A stretch of 32,520 nt of DNA from NCBI GenBank assembly GCA_937958625.1, contig CALGNO010000057.1:1-32520 (forward strand), given 5' to 3'. The notes below the pieces were generated by a model that did no database searches, had not been told where the DNA came from, and saw nothing but the letters and a program-made list of their open reading frames with translations. Made by a program: the position numbers and the translations under genes. This document shows positions 1 through 8,134 of the stretch, piece by piece; within the stretch, counting starts at the first letter, position 1, and each line of letters begins with the position of its first letter. Origin of the DNA: an uncultured Neomegalonema sp. (GTDB lineage: Bacteria; Pseudomonadota; Alphaproteobacteria; Rhodobacterales; Rhodobacteraceae).

Positions 1-649
1 TGGCATAGCGTACCGGAATCACCTCGCGGTCAGCGACCGGCAAGGCCAGCCCTGCCCGTTGCAGCAACCCGCCAAGGTCGCGCAGATCGGCCATCGGCGC
101 GATGCGCGGGCTGAGGCCCCCGGTCGTCTCGACCTCCGCCCGGGTCAGGTGCGCACGCAGTTCGGTGAGGGTCTCGCCCCCGAACATCGCCGCCAGCAAC
201 AGCCCGTCTGGCCGCAGGGCGCGGCGCATCTGGATCAGGGTCCCGGGCAGGTCGTTGGTCCAGTGCAGGGTCAGCGGCGCGACGATCAGGTCGAGGCTCG
301 CTTCGCCGAAGGGCAGGTTTTCCTCATCGGCGACCAGTGTTTTCGCAAAGGGCGCGGCAGCCTCGGCCAGCTTTGCCATGGCCGGGGCGGCGTCGATCTG
401 GGTCAGCCGCTCGATCCCGAACTGACCATGCAGCGCCTGCGCCATCGCCCCCGTGCCCGCCCCGACGACCGCCGCATCGGGGAAAACCCGCTTTACATCA
501 CCAAGACGCTCCGCCAGCCGCTCGACTACTTCTGCCAGCAGGAAATCAGCCTCGCCGATTGTCCGCGCCGCGCGGTCTCGCCGTTGTCGCCATAGGGCGC
601 GGTCAAAGGGGCCAAAGGTTTCGCCGGTTTTTTCGTGCGGTATTTTCAT
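1..649 (-). CDS. SAM-dependent methyltransferase, NDUFAF5-like (3' end outside window)
   Basis: The reading frame stays open on the minus strand from the ATG at 649 to the window edge, giving 216 codons without a stop; the C-terminus lies outside. The protein begins MKIPHEKTGETFGPFDRALW. A class I methyltransferase glycine motif (VVGAGTGAMAQAL) lies near residue 65. The segment LHWTNDLPGTLIQMRRALRP followed by FGGETLTELR and GGLSPRIAP closely resembles the family of human NDUFAF5, a complex I assembly factor, and bacterial BioC-like methyltransferases. It would use S-adenosylmethionine in the cytoplasm; the substrate cannot be read from sequence. It diverges from comF, whose start lies about 40 bp away, an arrangement I recall as common in Rhodobacterales. 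The family call is solid; the NDUFAF5-like function is inference. Confidence 0.85.
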   Translation of the reverse strand, partial: MKIPHEKTGETFGPFDRALWRQRRDRAARTIGEADFLLAEVVERLAERLGDVKRVFPDAAVVGAGTGAMAQALHGQFGIERLTQIDAAPAMAKLAEAAAPFAKTLVADEENLPFGEASLDLIVAPLTLHWTNDLPGTLIQMRRALRPDGLLLAAMFGGETLTELRAHLTRAEVETTGGLSPRIAPMADLRDLGGLLQRAGLALPVADREVIPVRYA

Positions 650-691
650 GACCGACAGGATAGGCTTCGGGAGGGAAAAAGGGAGGCTTTC

Positions 692-1441
692 TTGGCACAG
701 ATCGGGGGATCGGTGTTGCGCGGCGTCGCGGATGCGTTGTTTCCGCCGGTTTGCATGGTCTGCGCGGTGCCGGTGGCCGATGCACGCACGCTCTGCACGC
801 CTTGCTGGGGCGCGGCGCATCTGATCGGCGGCACGGTCTGCGACGGCTGTGGCACGCCGATGCCGCTCAGCCTTGGCCGGGGCGAGAGCATCCATTGCGA
901 CACCTGCCGCGCGGGCGGCACCCCTTGGGACCGGGGCAGGGCGGCGGCGTATTATGCCGAAAGTGCGCGGGCGCTGGTTCTGGCGCTGAAACATGGCGAC
1001 CGGCCCGACATCGCCCGGGCGCTGGGCCACTGGATGACCCGCGCCGCCGCCGATCTTTTGCCCGAGACCGACGCCATCGTGCCGATTCCCCTGCACTGGC
1101 GGCGCTTTATGAGCCGCCGCTACAACCAGTCCGCCGAACTTTCGCGGGCGATGGCACGGGAATCGGGTGTCCTTCATGCGCCCGACATGCTGCGCCGGAT
1201 GCGTCCGACGGAGATGCAGCGCGCCCGCTCCGCCGCCGCCCGCGCCCGCAATGTCGAGGGCGTGTTTGCGGTGCCGCCGCATATGCACCGCGCCGTGCGC
1301 GGCCAGCGTATACTGCTGGTCGATGATGTTCTGACCACCGGCGCGACCCTCTCCGACGCCACCCGCGCCTTGCGGGCCGCCGGGGCATCGCAGGTCAATG
1401 TCGTGGTTTTCGCGCGGGTCGAGGCAAACCGCGACAGATGA
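692..1441 (+). CDS. comF: ComF family phosphoribosyltransferase-like protein
   Basis: The protein has an N-terminal zinc-ribbon-like cysteine set (CMVC, then LCTPCW, CDGC and CDTC) and a C-terminal phosphoribosyltransferase domain with the PRPP-binding motif ILLVDDVLTTGATL. YNQSAELSRAMA is also typical of ComF/GntX proteins. ComF is linked to DNA uptake in naturally competent bacteria and is a conserved housekeeping gene elsewhere. I chose TTG at 692 because GGGAGG lies 5 nt upstream and the resulting N-terminus (AQIGGSVLRGVADALFPPVC) matches the family. A GTG at 635 is in frame but would overlap the divergent methyltransferase start. Length is about 249 residues, normal for ComF. The gene leads a plus-strand run with the glutaredoxin and amidase genes. 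Confidence 0.88.
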   Translation: MAQIGGSVLRGVADALFPPVCMVCAVPVADARTLCTPCWGAAHLIGGTVCDGCGTPMPLSLGRGESIHCDTCRAGGTPWDRGRAAAYYAESARALVLALKHGDRPDIARALGHWMTRAAADLLPETDAIVPIPLHWRRFMSRRYNQSAELSRAMARESGVLHAPDMLRRMRPTEMQRARSAAARARNVEGVFAVPPHMHRAVRGQRILLVDDVLTTGATLSDATRALRAAGASQVNVVVFARVEANRDR

Positions 1442-1493
1442 TGCAACGGACGCCTCCGCGCCCTATATGAGGGCGCAAAGGAGACTCACCCGA

Positions 1494-1751
1494 ATGGCAA
1501 ATGTCGAAATCTATACGAAATACACCTGCGGTTATTGCATGATGGCCAAGCGGATGCTGGCCTCGAAGGATGTCAGCTTTACCGAGACTGACATTCTCAA
1601 ACACCCCGAAAAACGCGCCGAGATGATCGAGCGCGCAGGCGGTCGCCAGACCGTGCCGCAGGTCTTTATCGACGGCCAGCATATCGGCGGGTTCGATGAT
1701 CTGAGCGGGCTGGAGATGGCGGGCAAGCTCGACCCGCTGCTGGCCGCATGA
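1494..1751 (+). CDS. grxC: Glutaredoxin 3 (GrxC type)
   Basis: This is an 85-residue single-domain glutaredoxin that reduces disulfides and glutathionylated proteins with glutathione in the cytoplasm. The active site is TCGYC, with Gly where Pro is commoner (CPYC) but still two cysteines, so a dithiol enzyme is expected. The TVPQVFI segment holds the cis-proline glutathione-binding motif, and GGFDDL is the second glutathione-binding patch. ATG at 1494 is preceded by AAAGGAGA with good spacing; longer in-frame extensions do not match the family. Its stop overlaps the start of the amidase gene (ATGA), which suggests translational coupling and a shared transcript. Confidence 0.95.
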   Translation: MANVEIYTKYTCGYCMMAKRMLASKDVSFTETDILKHPEKRAEMIERAGGRQTVPQVFIDGQHIGGFDDLSGLEMAGKLDPLLAA

Positions 1752-2590
1752 TGCTGCGCGCGGCTGTCATCCAGACCAATGCCACCGGCGACATCGCGCG
1801 CAATATCGACCGCGCGTCGGCGCTGATCCGGCAAGCGGCGGGCGAGGGCGCGAGTTTCATCCAGACGCCCGAGGTTACGAACATGATCCCGCCCACGGGT
1901 GATGACCTGCTGCGCCTGATCCGGGATGAGGATACGGATGAGACCCTCGCCGCGATGCGCGCGCTTGCCGCCGAATTGGGCGTGACCCTGCATATCGGTT
2001 CGCTGGCGCTGACATCCGAAGACCCGGCGCGCGCAGCCAATCGCGGTTTTATCGTCGGTCCCGATGGCGGTATCCGCGCGCGCTATGACAAGATCCACAT
2101 GTTCGAGGCGGACCTCGGAGATAAAGGCAAGTTCCGCGAGGCCGCCCGCTATCGCCCCGGCGACCGGGCGGTGCTGGCCGAGGCGGCGGGCACGCAAATC
2201 GGCATGGGCATTTGCTACGACATGCGCTTTCCCGGCCTCTTCCGTGATCTGGCCCAGGCGGGGGCCGCGATCCTGACCGCGCCCAGTGCCTTTACCGTGC
2301 CGACGGGCAAGGCCCACTGGCATACGCTGCTTCGCGCGCGGGCCATCGAGAACGGCTGTTTCATGCTCGCCGCCGCCCAATGGGGCGAACATGGCGGACG
2401 GGACGAAAGCGCCATGCGCGAAAGCTATGGTCATTCGCTGATTGTCGATCCGTGGGGCAAGGTACTTGCCGATGCGGGGGAGGGCGAGGGCGTGGCGATG
2501 GCCGATCTCGACCTTGATCTCGTGACCCTCTGCCGCGCCCGCATCGGCTCGCTGTCCCAGAGCCGCGCCTATGACGTGACGAACGGCTGA
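1748..2590 (+). CDS. Carbon-nitrogen hydrolase (nitrilase superfamily, Nit1/Nit2-like amidase)
   Basis: The 280-residue protein carries the three catalytic residues of the nitrilase superfamily: Glu in QTPEVTN near residue 42, Lys in RYDKIHMFE near 115, and Cys in GMGICYDMRFPGLFRDL near 157. Length and motifs fit the Nit branch, which hydrolyses amides such as deaminated glutathione or 2-oxoglutaramate in metabolite repair. The overlap with the glutaredoxin gene fits a glutathione-related role, but that is inference. The start at 1748 is the first of two adjacent ATG codons; 1751 is equally possible. The exact substrate is not shown by sequence. Confidence 0.9.
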   Translation: MMLRAAVIQTNATGDIARNIDRASALIRQAAGEGASFIQTPEVTNMIPPTGDDLLRLIRDEDTDETLAAMRALAAELGVTLHIGSLALTSEDPARAANRGFIVGPDGGIRARYDKIHMFEADLGDKGKFREAARYRPGDRAVLAEAAGTQIGMGICYDMRFPGLFRDLAQAGAAILTAPSAFTVPTGKAHWHTLLRARAIENGCFMLAAAQWGEHGGRDESAMRESYGHSLIVDPWGKVLADAGEGEGVAMADLDLDLVTLCRARIGSLSQSRAYDVTNG

Positions 2591-2669
2591 CCTGACCGGA
2601 TTGTGAGCGCAGGGGGTGGAACAACCGCCGCCCTGCGCCATTCTTGGGGCATCACCCAAGGAGAAGCTG

Positions 2670-3794
2670 ATGCCCCGTCTGACCGCCCTCGCCGCTCTGT
2701 TCGCCTTCACTTTGCCGATGCAGGCGCACGCCTTCAGTGTGACCGGCACCAACGGTACACAGTTGAACGCCGCGGTGATCGAGACCTTCTCCGAACCCTG
2801 GGCCATGACCTTCCTGCCCGATGGCCGCGCGCTGGTGACGGAAAAGACCGGCACGATCTGGCTGACCGACCGGCAGGGGCGAAAACTCGGCACGATCTCC
2901 GGCGTTCCGCAGGTTTCCGCGCGTGGGCAGGGCGGTCTCGGCGACATCATCCTGCACCCGGACCATGCCAGCAACGGCATCGTCTATATCTCGTATGTCG
3001 AGCGCGATCCGGGCAATGACAGCCTCAGCGGCGCAGCGGTCATGCGCGCCACGCTCACGGCGGGTGCAAATGGCGGTTCTCTGTCGGGCGGCGAGGTGAT
3101 CTGGCGGCAAGCGCCGAAAGTCACCGGCAATGGTCATTACGGGCATCGCATGGCGTTCTCGCCCGACGGCCATCTGTTCATCACCTCGGGTGAGCGACAG
3201 AAATTCACCCCGGCCCAGAATATGGCGATGAACCTCGGCAAGGTCATTCGCCTGACCGATACCGGGGCCGTCCCCGCCGATAACCCGTTCGTGGGACAAG
3301 GCGGCGTGACCGCGCAGATCTGGTCCCTCGGCCATCGTAACCCGCTCGGCATCGACTTTGACGCCAGCGGCCAGCTTTGGGCGCATGAGATGGGGCCGCG
3401 CGACGGCGACGAACTCAACCGCATCGTCCGGGCCGAGAATTACGGCTACCCCGAGGTTTCTGACGGCAAGCATTACAGCGGCGCGCCGATCCCTGACCAC
3501 GCGACCGACCCAACCTACAAGGCCCCGGCAAAGTCGTGGGTGCCCGCAATCAGTCCGGCGGGCTTCGTCATCTATGACGGTGCAGACTTCCCGGAATGGA
3601 ATGGCAATGGCTTGATTGGCGGTTTGTCCTCCCGCGCCCTCGTCCGCGTCACCTTGGCCGACCGCGCCACGGAGGCCGAACGCTTTAACTGGGGCGAGCG
3701 CGTCCGCGAGGTCGAGCAAGGCCCGAACGGCGAGCTTTACGTGCTGGAGGATGGCGCGCAGGGCCGGCTCATTCGCTTGCGACCAGCGCGGTGA
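2670..3794 (+). CDS. Periplasmic PQQ-dependent sugar dehydrogenase (soluble aldose dehydrogenase type)
   Basis: The protein is about 374 residues with a Sec signal peptide (MPRLTALAALFAFTLPMQAHA). The body is a six-bladed propeller of the soluble glucose/aldose dehydrogenase family (YliI/Asd), which oxidises sugars with PQQ and calcium. Family motifs visible in order are WAMTFLPDGRALVTEK, GGLGDIILHP, GHYGHRMAFSPDGHLFITSG (with the conserved His), SLGHRNPLGIDFD and HEMGPRDGDELN, an acidic segment expected at the calcium/PQQ site. ATG at 2670 has AAGGAGA 5 nt upstream; a longer reading frame to 2616 would hide the signal peptide. It lies 79 bp after the amidase gene and probably has its own promoter. 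It converges on the PIN-like toxin gene 12 bp away. Confidence 0.9.
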   Translation: MPRLTALAALFAFTLPMQAHAFSVTGTNGTQLNAAVIETFSEPWAMTFLPDGRALVTEKTGTIWLTDRQGRKLGTISGVPQVSARGQGGLGDIILHPDHASNGIVYISYVERDPGNDSLSGAAVMRATLTAGANGGSLSGGEVIWRQAPKVTGNGHYGHRMAFSPDGHLFITSGERQKFTPAQNMAMNLGKVIRLTDTGAVPADNPFVGQGGVTAQIWSLGHRNPLGIDFDASGQLWAHEMGPRDGDELNRIVRAENYGYPEVSDGKHYSGAPIPDHATDPTYKAPAKSWVPAISPAGFVIYDGADFPEWNGNGLIGGLSSRALVRVTLADRATEAERFNWGERVREVEQGPNGELYVLEDGAQGRLIRLRPAR

Positions 3795-3806
3795 CCCACG
3801 GGCGGA

Positions 3807-4208
3807 TCAAAACCGTATCGCCCGATACTTGGCGGTTTTATTGAGCGGGAGCCAGTATGCGCCGCGCTCTTGCAATGAGACCAGCTGATCAATGGCGTGC
3901 CAGTGCCAGAGAATTGTCGCGGTTTGTTGCAAGACAGGGAGCTTGCACACCGCTGGCCTCAGGAAAAATCCCGTCAGATTGGCGGCGAAATAGGCGTTTC
4001 GTTCGACGGGGTTCTTCAGAATCTTCATGTCGCCAGAAAATATCGTCCACCCGCCCTCGCGACCGAGGGTCGAAATCCATTCCGTATCTGCGGTTTTCGG
4101 AGAGAACTTGTCGCGCTTGCAGATCGCCGAAGACCCATCAGGGTCAACAACGACATTGATCGCACGGGCCATGAAGGGAGAGAGGTTATGGTCGAAAAAG
4201 GCTTTCAC
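3807..4208 (-). CDS. PIN-like (DUF5615-type) putative toxin
   Basis: This 133-residue protein begins with FFDHNLSP and has ADTEWISTLGREGGWTIFSGD followed by MKILKNPVERNAYF. That pattern of spaced acidic residues belongs to the PIN-like DUF5615 family, presumed RNases that act as toxins. The start is GTG at 4208, overlapping the stop of the upstream DUF433 gene by four bases (GTGA), so translation is probably coupled to the antitoxin. It converges on the PQQ dehydrogenase gene. Base composition is clearly lower in GC than the neighbours, fitting recent acquisition. The toxin role rests on family and pairing, not on direct evidence. Confidence 0.72.
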   Translation of the reverse strand: MKAFFDHNLSPFMARAINVVVDPDGSSAICKRDKFSPKTADTEWISTLGREGGWTIFSGDMKILKNPVERNAYFAANLTGFFLRPAVCKLPVLQQTATILWHWHAIDQLVSLQERGAYWLPLNKTAKYRAIRF

Positions 4209-4885
4209 GCCGCAAGGTTTTGCTCGAACGCGACAGCATCACGAATTTGAGATACCGGAACATCGAAATACTTTGCGACAGCCTTTTCCGATCCTTCGGC
4301 CTCGACACTGCGGGCAATCGCGTCGGTCGGAATATCAAAGGCTGCGAGAACCGGTTTCCCAAAGGCGATCTTCGGGTCGAGGACGATGGTTCGTTTCCGT
4401 GGTTGCGGCCAGAAACGCTCTGCATTGCGTTCGCCGTATTCGATTGACTTCAAAACCGGCGAAATCGTTTCGCGGAAGACGGTCTGACCTCGATTGCGCC
4501 GGGAAACAGTCAGTACACCGTCGGGCAGGTCGAGAAAGACGTCATTGCCCGCCGTTTTGAAGTCACTGGTGGAAAAGGGACGCTCATCCCCGATCTGCAC
4601 CCGCGCATAATCCATGGTCCCGCGCAATTCCTGCAACGAAAAGCCTGCTTTACGAAGAGCGTGGACCACGCGGGCCTCCATCAGGTCTCGAAAACCCATC
4701 AAAAAGCCGTCGAAGTTCGTGCTGTGCTGTGATTGCCAAAGACGATCATTACGCGCGGTGCCTTGCATCCAACGGCGCAGGCTACTCGCGGGGATGCGGG
4801 TGAGGCGCTGTGCCTCAGCCGGTGAATAAACACCGATTCCCACACCCTTGAGCGCAGAATCTGCCATTGTTTGCGTACCATCCAT
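4205..4885 (-). CDS. HTH/DUF433 putative antitoxin
   Basis: The 226-residue protein has a MerR-like helix-turn-helix near residues 18-42 ([20 protein letters not shown]) and a C-terminal DUF433 domain near 167-222 ([19 protein letters not shown], then [19 protein letters not shown]). DUF433 proteins are commonly encoded just upstream of PIN-like DUF5615 proteins as the antitoxin and probable autorepressor; here the two genes overlap by four bases. The start is uncertain: ATG at 4885 or ATG at 4867, neither with a strong ribosome-binding site. It is divergent from aroC, with only 54 bp between starts, so its operator may affect aroC transcription. GC by hand is about 53 percent over 4201-4320. 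Confidence 0.75.
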   Translation of the reverse strand: MDGTQTMADSALKGVGIGVYSPAEAQRLTRIPASSLRRWMQGTARNDRLWQSQHSTNFDGFLMGFRDLMEARVVHALRKAGFSLQELRGTMDYARVQIGDERPFSTSDFKTAGNDVFLDLPDGVLTVSRRNRGQTVFRETISPVLKSIEYGERNAERFWPQPRKRTIVLDPKIAFGKPVLAAFDIPTDAIARSVEAEGSEKAVAKYFDVPVSQIRDAVAFEQNLAA

Positions 4886-4939
4886 GGCGTCAGTGAATCA
4901 GGTTGGATAGAGTACCGCAAGACCGATTCCGGAGTCCCC

Positions 4940-6262
4940 ATGTCGTTCAATACCTTCGGCCATCTTTTCCGCGTCACCACTTGGGGTGAGAGCCACGGGC
5001 CTGCACTGGGTTGCACCGTTGACGGGTGCCCGCCGGGGGTGGCGGTGGATGAGGCATCGATCCAGCAATGGCTCGACCTGCGCAAACCCGGCACCAGCAA
5101 ATACGTCACCCAGCGGCGGGAGCCGGATCAGGTGCGGATTCTCTCCGGCGTCTTCGAGGGCCAGACGACGGGCACGCCGATCCAGTTGATGATCGAGAAT
5201 ACCGACCAGCGGTCCAAGGACTACGGCGAGATCAAGAACCAGTTTCGCCCCGGCCATGCCGACTACACCTATTTCACCAAATACGGCATCCGCGACTATC
5301 GCGGCGGCGGGCGGTCTTCGGCGCGGGAGACCGCGGCGCGGGTCGCGGCGGGTGGCATTGCGCGGGCGGTGCTGGCCGAGATGCTGCCCGGTGCGCGCGT
5401 GCGCGGCGCGCTGGTGCAGATGGGCGAGCGCCATGTGGACCGGGAACGCTGGGACTGGGATCAGGTGAGCCAGAACCCGTTCTGGTGTCCCGACCCGGTC
5501 GCGGCCACGGAGTGGGAGACCTATCTCGACGGCATCCGCAAGGATCACGACTCCGTCGGCGCGGTGGTCGAGGTGGTGGCGACGGGCATCCCTGCGGGTC
5601 TCGGCGCGCCGGTCTATGCCAAGCTGGATACCGATCTGGCGGCGGCGATGATGTCGATCAATGCGGTCAAGGGCGTCGAAATCGGCGACGGTTTCGCTTC
5701 CGCCGCCCTGCGCGGGTCGGACAATGCCGATGAGATACGGATGGGCGACGACCTCGTTGAATGGACAGTTCAATCAGCGGGGGTCACCGAAAGTGGCGTT
5801 TACACAGCAGAAATCTCCCGGACTGATGGTAGAATCGAGAGATGTTATCTTGAGGCGCACCAAGTCGAATTCGTCTGCGAGAATTCAGATGGCAGCGTGA
5901 CGGTGCATCTGCTCCGAGACGAACTTGAACGGCGAAAGGTCGAAAACCGAGGACTCGATATCATTAGGTCGGGTGAACCCGTTTTCGGCTCGAACCATGC
6001 GGGTGGCATCCTCGGCGGCATATCTTCGGGTCAGGATCTGGTGGTCCGCTTTGCGGTCAAGCCGACCTCCTCGATCCTCACCCCGCGCCAGTCCATCGAC
6101 CGTTTCGGCAAGGAAGTCGAGATCGTCACCAAGGGCCGCCACGACCCCTGTGTCGGCATCCGCGCGGTGCCGGTCGGCGAGGCCATGGCCGCCTGCGTGA
6201 TTCTCGACCACCTGCTGCTGCATCGCGGCCAAGTGGGCGAGAATCGCGGTGTGTTAGGCTGA
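4940..6262 (+). CDS. aroC: Chorismate synthase, with an in-frame insert of about 75 residues
   Basis: AroC converts 5-enolpyruvylshikimate-3-phosphate to chorismate using reduced FMN, the last common step of aromatic biosynthesis. Signatures are intact: [19 protein letters not shown] at the N-terminus, [52 protein letters not shown] and [12 protein letters not shown] at 4940 has GGAG 6 nt upstream. The product is 440 residues against about 365 for the family. The excess is one block, about residues 270-344 (about 5747-5971), between DEIRMG and [12 protein letters not shown], where relatives have only a short loop. The insert keeps the frame and has no stop. Its composition is 52 percent GC by hand (104 of 200 at 5761-5960) against 60-67 percent in flanking 60-base lines. 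It has no recognisable intein motifs. Confidence 0.95.
   Translation: MSFNTFGHLFRVTTWGESHGPALGCTVDGCPPGVAVDEASIQQWLDLRKPGTSKYVTQRREPDQVRILSGVFEGQTTGTPIQLMIENTDQRSKDYGEIKNQFRPGHADYTYFTKYGIRDYRGGGRSSARETAARVAAGGIARAVLAEMLPGARVRGALVQMGERHVDRERWDWDQVSQNPFWCPDPVAATEWETYLDGIRKDHDSVGAVVEVVATGIPAGLGAPVYAKLDTDLAAAMMSINAVKGVEIGDGFASAALRGSDNADEIRMGDDLVEWTVQSAGVTESGVYTAEISRTDGRIERCYLEAHQVEFVCENSDGSVTVHLLRDELERRKVENRGLDIIRSGEPVFGSNHAGGILGGISSGQDLVVRFAVKPTSSILTPRQSIDRFGKEVEIVTKGRHDPCVGIRAVPVGEAMAACVILDHLLLHRGQVGENRGVLG
5747..5971 (+). other. In-frame insert within aroC
   Basis: This is the segment of aroC not accounted for by the chorismate synthase family. It encodes about 75 residues including [33 protein letters not shown] and [17 protein letters not shown], which alternate in a way that suggests beta strands followed by a charged helix. 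It has no Cys/Ser start or His-Asn end of an intein and no clear flanking duplication. A short dyad (TTGAA at 5757, TTCAA at 5769) lies near its left edge. Boundaries are estimated from the family motifs to within a few residues. Confidence 0.75.
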
Positions 6263-6267
6263 CGGTT

Positions 6268-6281
6268 CCGGCCATTGCCGG
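6268..6281. terminator. Small hairpin between convergent aroC and csp
   Basis: The arms CCGGC and GCCGG enclose a CATT loop in the 37-bp gap between the convergent aroC and cold-shock genes. It has no U-rich tail on either strand, so it is at best a weak terminator. Confidence 0.3.
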
Positions 6282-6299
6282 TCAAATCGACCGCGCCGG

Positions 6300-6509
6300 T
6301 CAGTCCATCATCTGAAGTTCACCGGCGGAGCTGCGTCCCCGGCGGTCTTCGACCATCTCATACTGAATCTTCGCGTTTTCGGTGAGTGTCCGCATCCCTG
6401 CGGCCTCGACCGCCGAGATATGTACGAAGACATCGCCGCCGCCGGTATCGGGCTGGATAAACCCGTATCCCTTCTCGGAGTTGAACCACTTTACCGTTCC
6501 GGTTGGCAT
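6300..6509 (-). CDS. Cold-shock family protein (CspA-like)
   Basis: This 69-residue protein is a single cold-shock domain. It carries both RNA-binding motifs: KGYGFIQP (RNP1-like) and DVFVHISAV (RNP2-like), after the typical start [13 protein letters not shown]. Such proteins bind single-stranded RNA or DNA and act as RNA chaperones. The start ATG at 6509 has GGGAG about 10 nt upstream. It is the last gene in a long minus-strand run, but 122 bp separate it from the preceding gene, enough for its own promoter and leader. The C-terminus ([14 protein letters not shown]) is a little more polar than in E. coli CspA, as in alphaproteobacterial members. Confidence 0.95.
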   Translation of the reverse strand: MPTGTVKWFNSEKGYGFIQPDTGGGDVFVHISAVEAAGMRTLTENAKIQYEMVEDRRGRSSAGELQMMD

Positions 6510-6631
6510 GTTTGCCGCTCCCTAGCTCATTCGCTACTGCAACGTCGCGGGAAACGCGGTCAGGTCCGTCGTTCCCTGTACGACGTAGTTCGACTTACCA
6601 TAAACGCGAGCAACAGGCGACGGCTTTCTCG

Positions 6632-6850
6632 TTAGAGGATAAGCCCGACCACCAGACAGCCGAGGCCGAGGGACGCGATACCCACGGCGGCCATGTTGAC
6701 GGCAACCAGTGTTTGCAGTTCGGCCTGACCGTTTTCGGGGTCCGCCCCGCGCCGGATGGCCACTGCGCGCCAGATGCACCAGCCGAGCATGGCAAGGCCA
6801 ATAACGGCAAGCGCGCTGCCTCCCCAGATCATTCCGCTCGTCAGGGTCAT
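6632..6850 (-). CDS. Small two-helix membrane protein, unknown function
   Basis: The 72-residue product has two hydrophobic helices, roughly residues 7-31 (MIWGGSALAVIGLAMLGWCI) and 49-71 (VAVNMAAVGIASLGLGCLVV), joined by a polar loop with RRGADPENGQAELQ. It should be an inner-membrane hairpin protein. ATG at 6850 follows GAGGATGCC, a good ribosome-binding site, and lies 7 bp after the dehydrogenase stop, so it belongs to the same transcript as the pqi genes. I do not recognise a named family. Confidence 0.75.
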   Translation of the reverse strand: MTLTSGMIWGGSALAVIGLAMLGWCIWRAVAIRRGADPENGQAELQTLVAVNMAAVGIASLGLGCLVVGLIL

Positions 6851-6857
6851 GGCATCC

Positions 6858-7547
6858 TCAAAACGGCATCGCCGCGCCGGTATAGGTCTCGAAAACCCCG
6901 GTGGTTTCCAGCGACAGCACCTCGAACCGGTCGAGCAGGCCCCGGGCGCTTTCTTCTGCCGACAGATCGGCCCCGTCGCCGCCCATATCCGTGCGCACCC
7001 ATCCCGGATGATAGGAGCCGACGGCGATGCCGCGTGGCTTTAACTCGGTCGCGAGGTTGCTCGCCACATTGGTCGCCCCGGCCTTGGAGGCGCGATACGG
7101 ATAAGCATTGCCGCCCGCGCGCGCATTCGATCCCATTTGCGAGGAGATGATGGCGATGCGCGGATTGGTGCCGCGTTCGAGGTTGGGCAGAATCGCCTGT
7201 GCCGTCAGGAACGGCCCGGCGACATTGACCGTCAGCGCGTGTTGCCACGCTGCCAGATCATGCCCCTCATCCTCGACACCGCCGCGCGCGGTCATCACCC
7301 CGGCATTGAGAATGGCAAGATCAATCGGCTCAGGCGTCTCGGCTGCAAAGGCCAGCAGGCTGGCAGTATCGGCGACATCGAGCGCCCGCACGCTCAGGTC
7401 GTTTGTGATCCGCGTCATCGCGTTCAGCGCGGTCGCGTTTTCCGGGTCGCGCGCCGTGGCGATGACCGTATGGCCATCGGCAAGGGCAAAGCGCGTCATT
7501 TCGAGGCCGATGCCCCGGTTTGCGCCGGTAATCAGGATGGTGCTCAT
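6858..7547 (-). CDS. Short-chain dehydrogenase/reductase (SDR)
   Basis: This is a 229-residue Rossmann-fold oxidoreductase. Visible motifs are the cofactor glycine motif TGANRGIG near residue 7, the structural LNAGV motif near 84, the catalytic Ser in IISSQMG and the YRASK catalytic Tyr/Lys pair. The Arg in ATARD after the second strand suggests NADP(H). The region resembles the C-factor/CsgA-type SDR branch, but the substrate is not identifiable. ATG at 7547 has TGAGGA upstream overlapping the end of pqiC; a longer frame to 7712 runs through pqiC and is rejected. Its place directly behind pqiC suggests co-transcription, not necessarily a role in lipid transport. Confidence 0.9.
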   Translation of the reverse strand: MSTILITGANRGIGLEMTRFALADGHTVIATARDPENATALNAMTRITNDLSVRALDVADTASLLAFAAETPEPIDLAILNAGVMTARGGVEDEGHDLAAWQHALTVNVAGPFLTAQAILPNLERGTNPRIAIISSQMGSNARAGGNAYPYRASKAGATNVASNLATELKPRGIAVGSYHPGWVRTDMGGDGADLSAEESARGLLDRFEVLSLETTGVFETYTGAAMPF

Positions 7548-7554
7548 GGCTTCC

Positions 7555-8133
7555 TCAGGAATTGGCGGCGGTGATGCGCAGGGCGATCTCTTCGGCCAGC
7601 TTGGCGATGGCGCGGGAATGGGCCTCGGCCAGTGCCTTGTATCCCGGCGCATCGATGGGGATGCGATAGGTAAAGCTGCTCTGGTCGCCGTCACCGCCCC
7701 CGGCACGCACAATGCGATATTGGCCGCTGAGTTCGAGGGTGCCGCCGGTCAGGTCGCCGATAAAGCGGTCCACGGCAACATCGACACGCACCGCCGGGGT
7801 GACCGTCGCGGGCCAAGGCTCGGCCACCAGCGGCGCACCGGTGAGTTGTTTCAGCGCCGCGACCAGCGCGCGGGTGGCGGCGCGGGGCGGTTCGTCAGCC
7901 CAGCGGTTCGAGTCAGAGACATCAACCGACCCGTCCTCGTTCAACGAGGCGAATTCCAGCAGGCGGGCATAGAGCGGCAACTCCATCTCGCGCACCGCAA
8001 TCGTGCCGCCGGTGAAGGGCGTTCCCGCCGATACTTCGGGCGTTGGCAGCAGATAGTAGGAGGGCAGCGCCGTCTCGGCACAGCCGGCCAACGTGACCAG
8101 TGCCCCGAGGGCCAAGGCTCGCAATCGTCTCAT
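7555..8133 (-). CDS. pqiC: ABC-type transport auxiliary lipoprotein, PqiC-like (DUF330)
   Basis: The 192-residue protein has a lipoprotein signal peptide, MRRLRALALGALVTLAGC, with lipobox LAGC, followed by PSYYLLPTPEV, a typical start for the PqiC/DUF330 family. In E. coli, PqiC is an outer-membrane lipoprotein that forms a ring contacting the end of the PqiB needle. ATG at 8133 begins one base after the pqiB stop, with GGGGAAATAGG upstream, so it is tightly coupled to pqiB. Gene order (pqiA, pqiB, pqiC) supports the call more strongly than the diverged sequence. Confidence 0.88.
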   Translation of the reverse strand: MRRLRALALGALVTLAGCAETALPSYYLLPTPEVSAGTPFTGGTIAVREMELPLYARLLEFASLNEDGSVDVSDSNRWADEPPRAATRALVAALKQLTGAPLVAEPWPATVTPAVRVDVAVDRFIGDLTGGTLELSGQYRIVRAGGGDGDQSSFTYRIPIDAPGYKALAEAHSRAIAKLAEEIALRITAANS

Positions 8134-8134
8134 C

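Noticed and set aside
1532-2980. Minus-strand open frame of 482 residues
   Set aside because: It runs opposite glutaredoxin, amidase and the PQQ dehydrogenase start, with no family motifs; a GC-rich shadow.
5747-5971. Intein in aroC
   Set aside because: The insert is too short, has no Cys/Ser at the start, and no His-Asn at the end.
7905-7920. tRNA T-arm-like GGTTCGAGTC
   Set aside because: No acceptor or anticodon stems fit around it, and it is inside pqiC.
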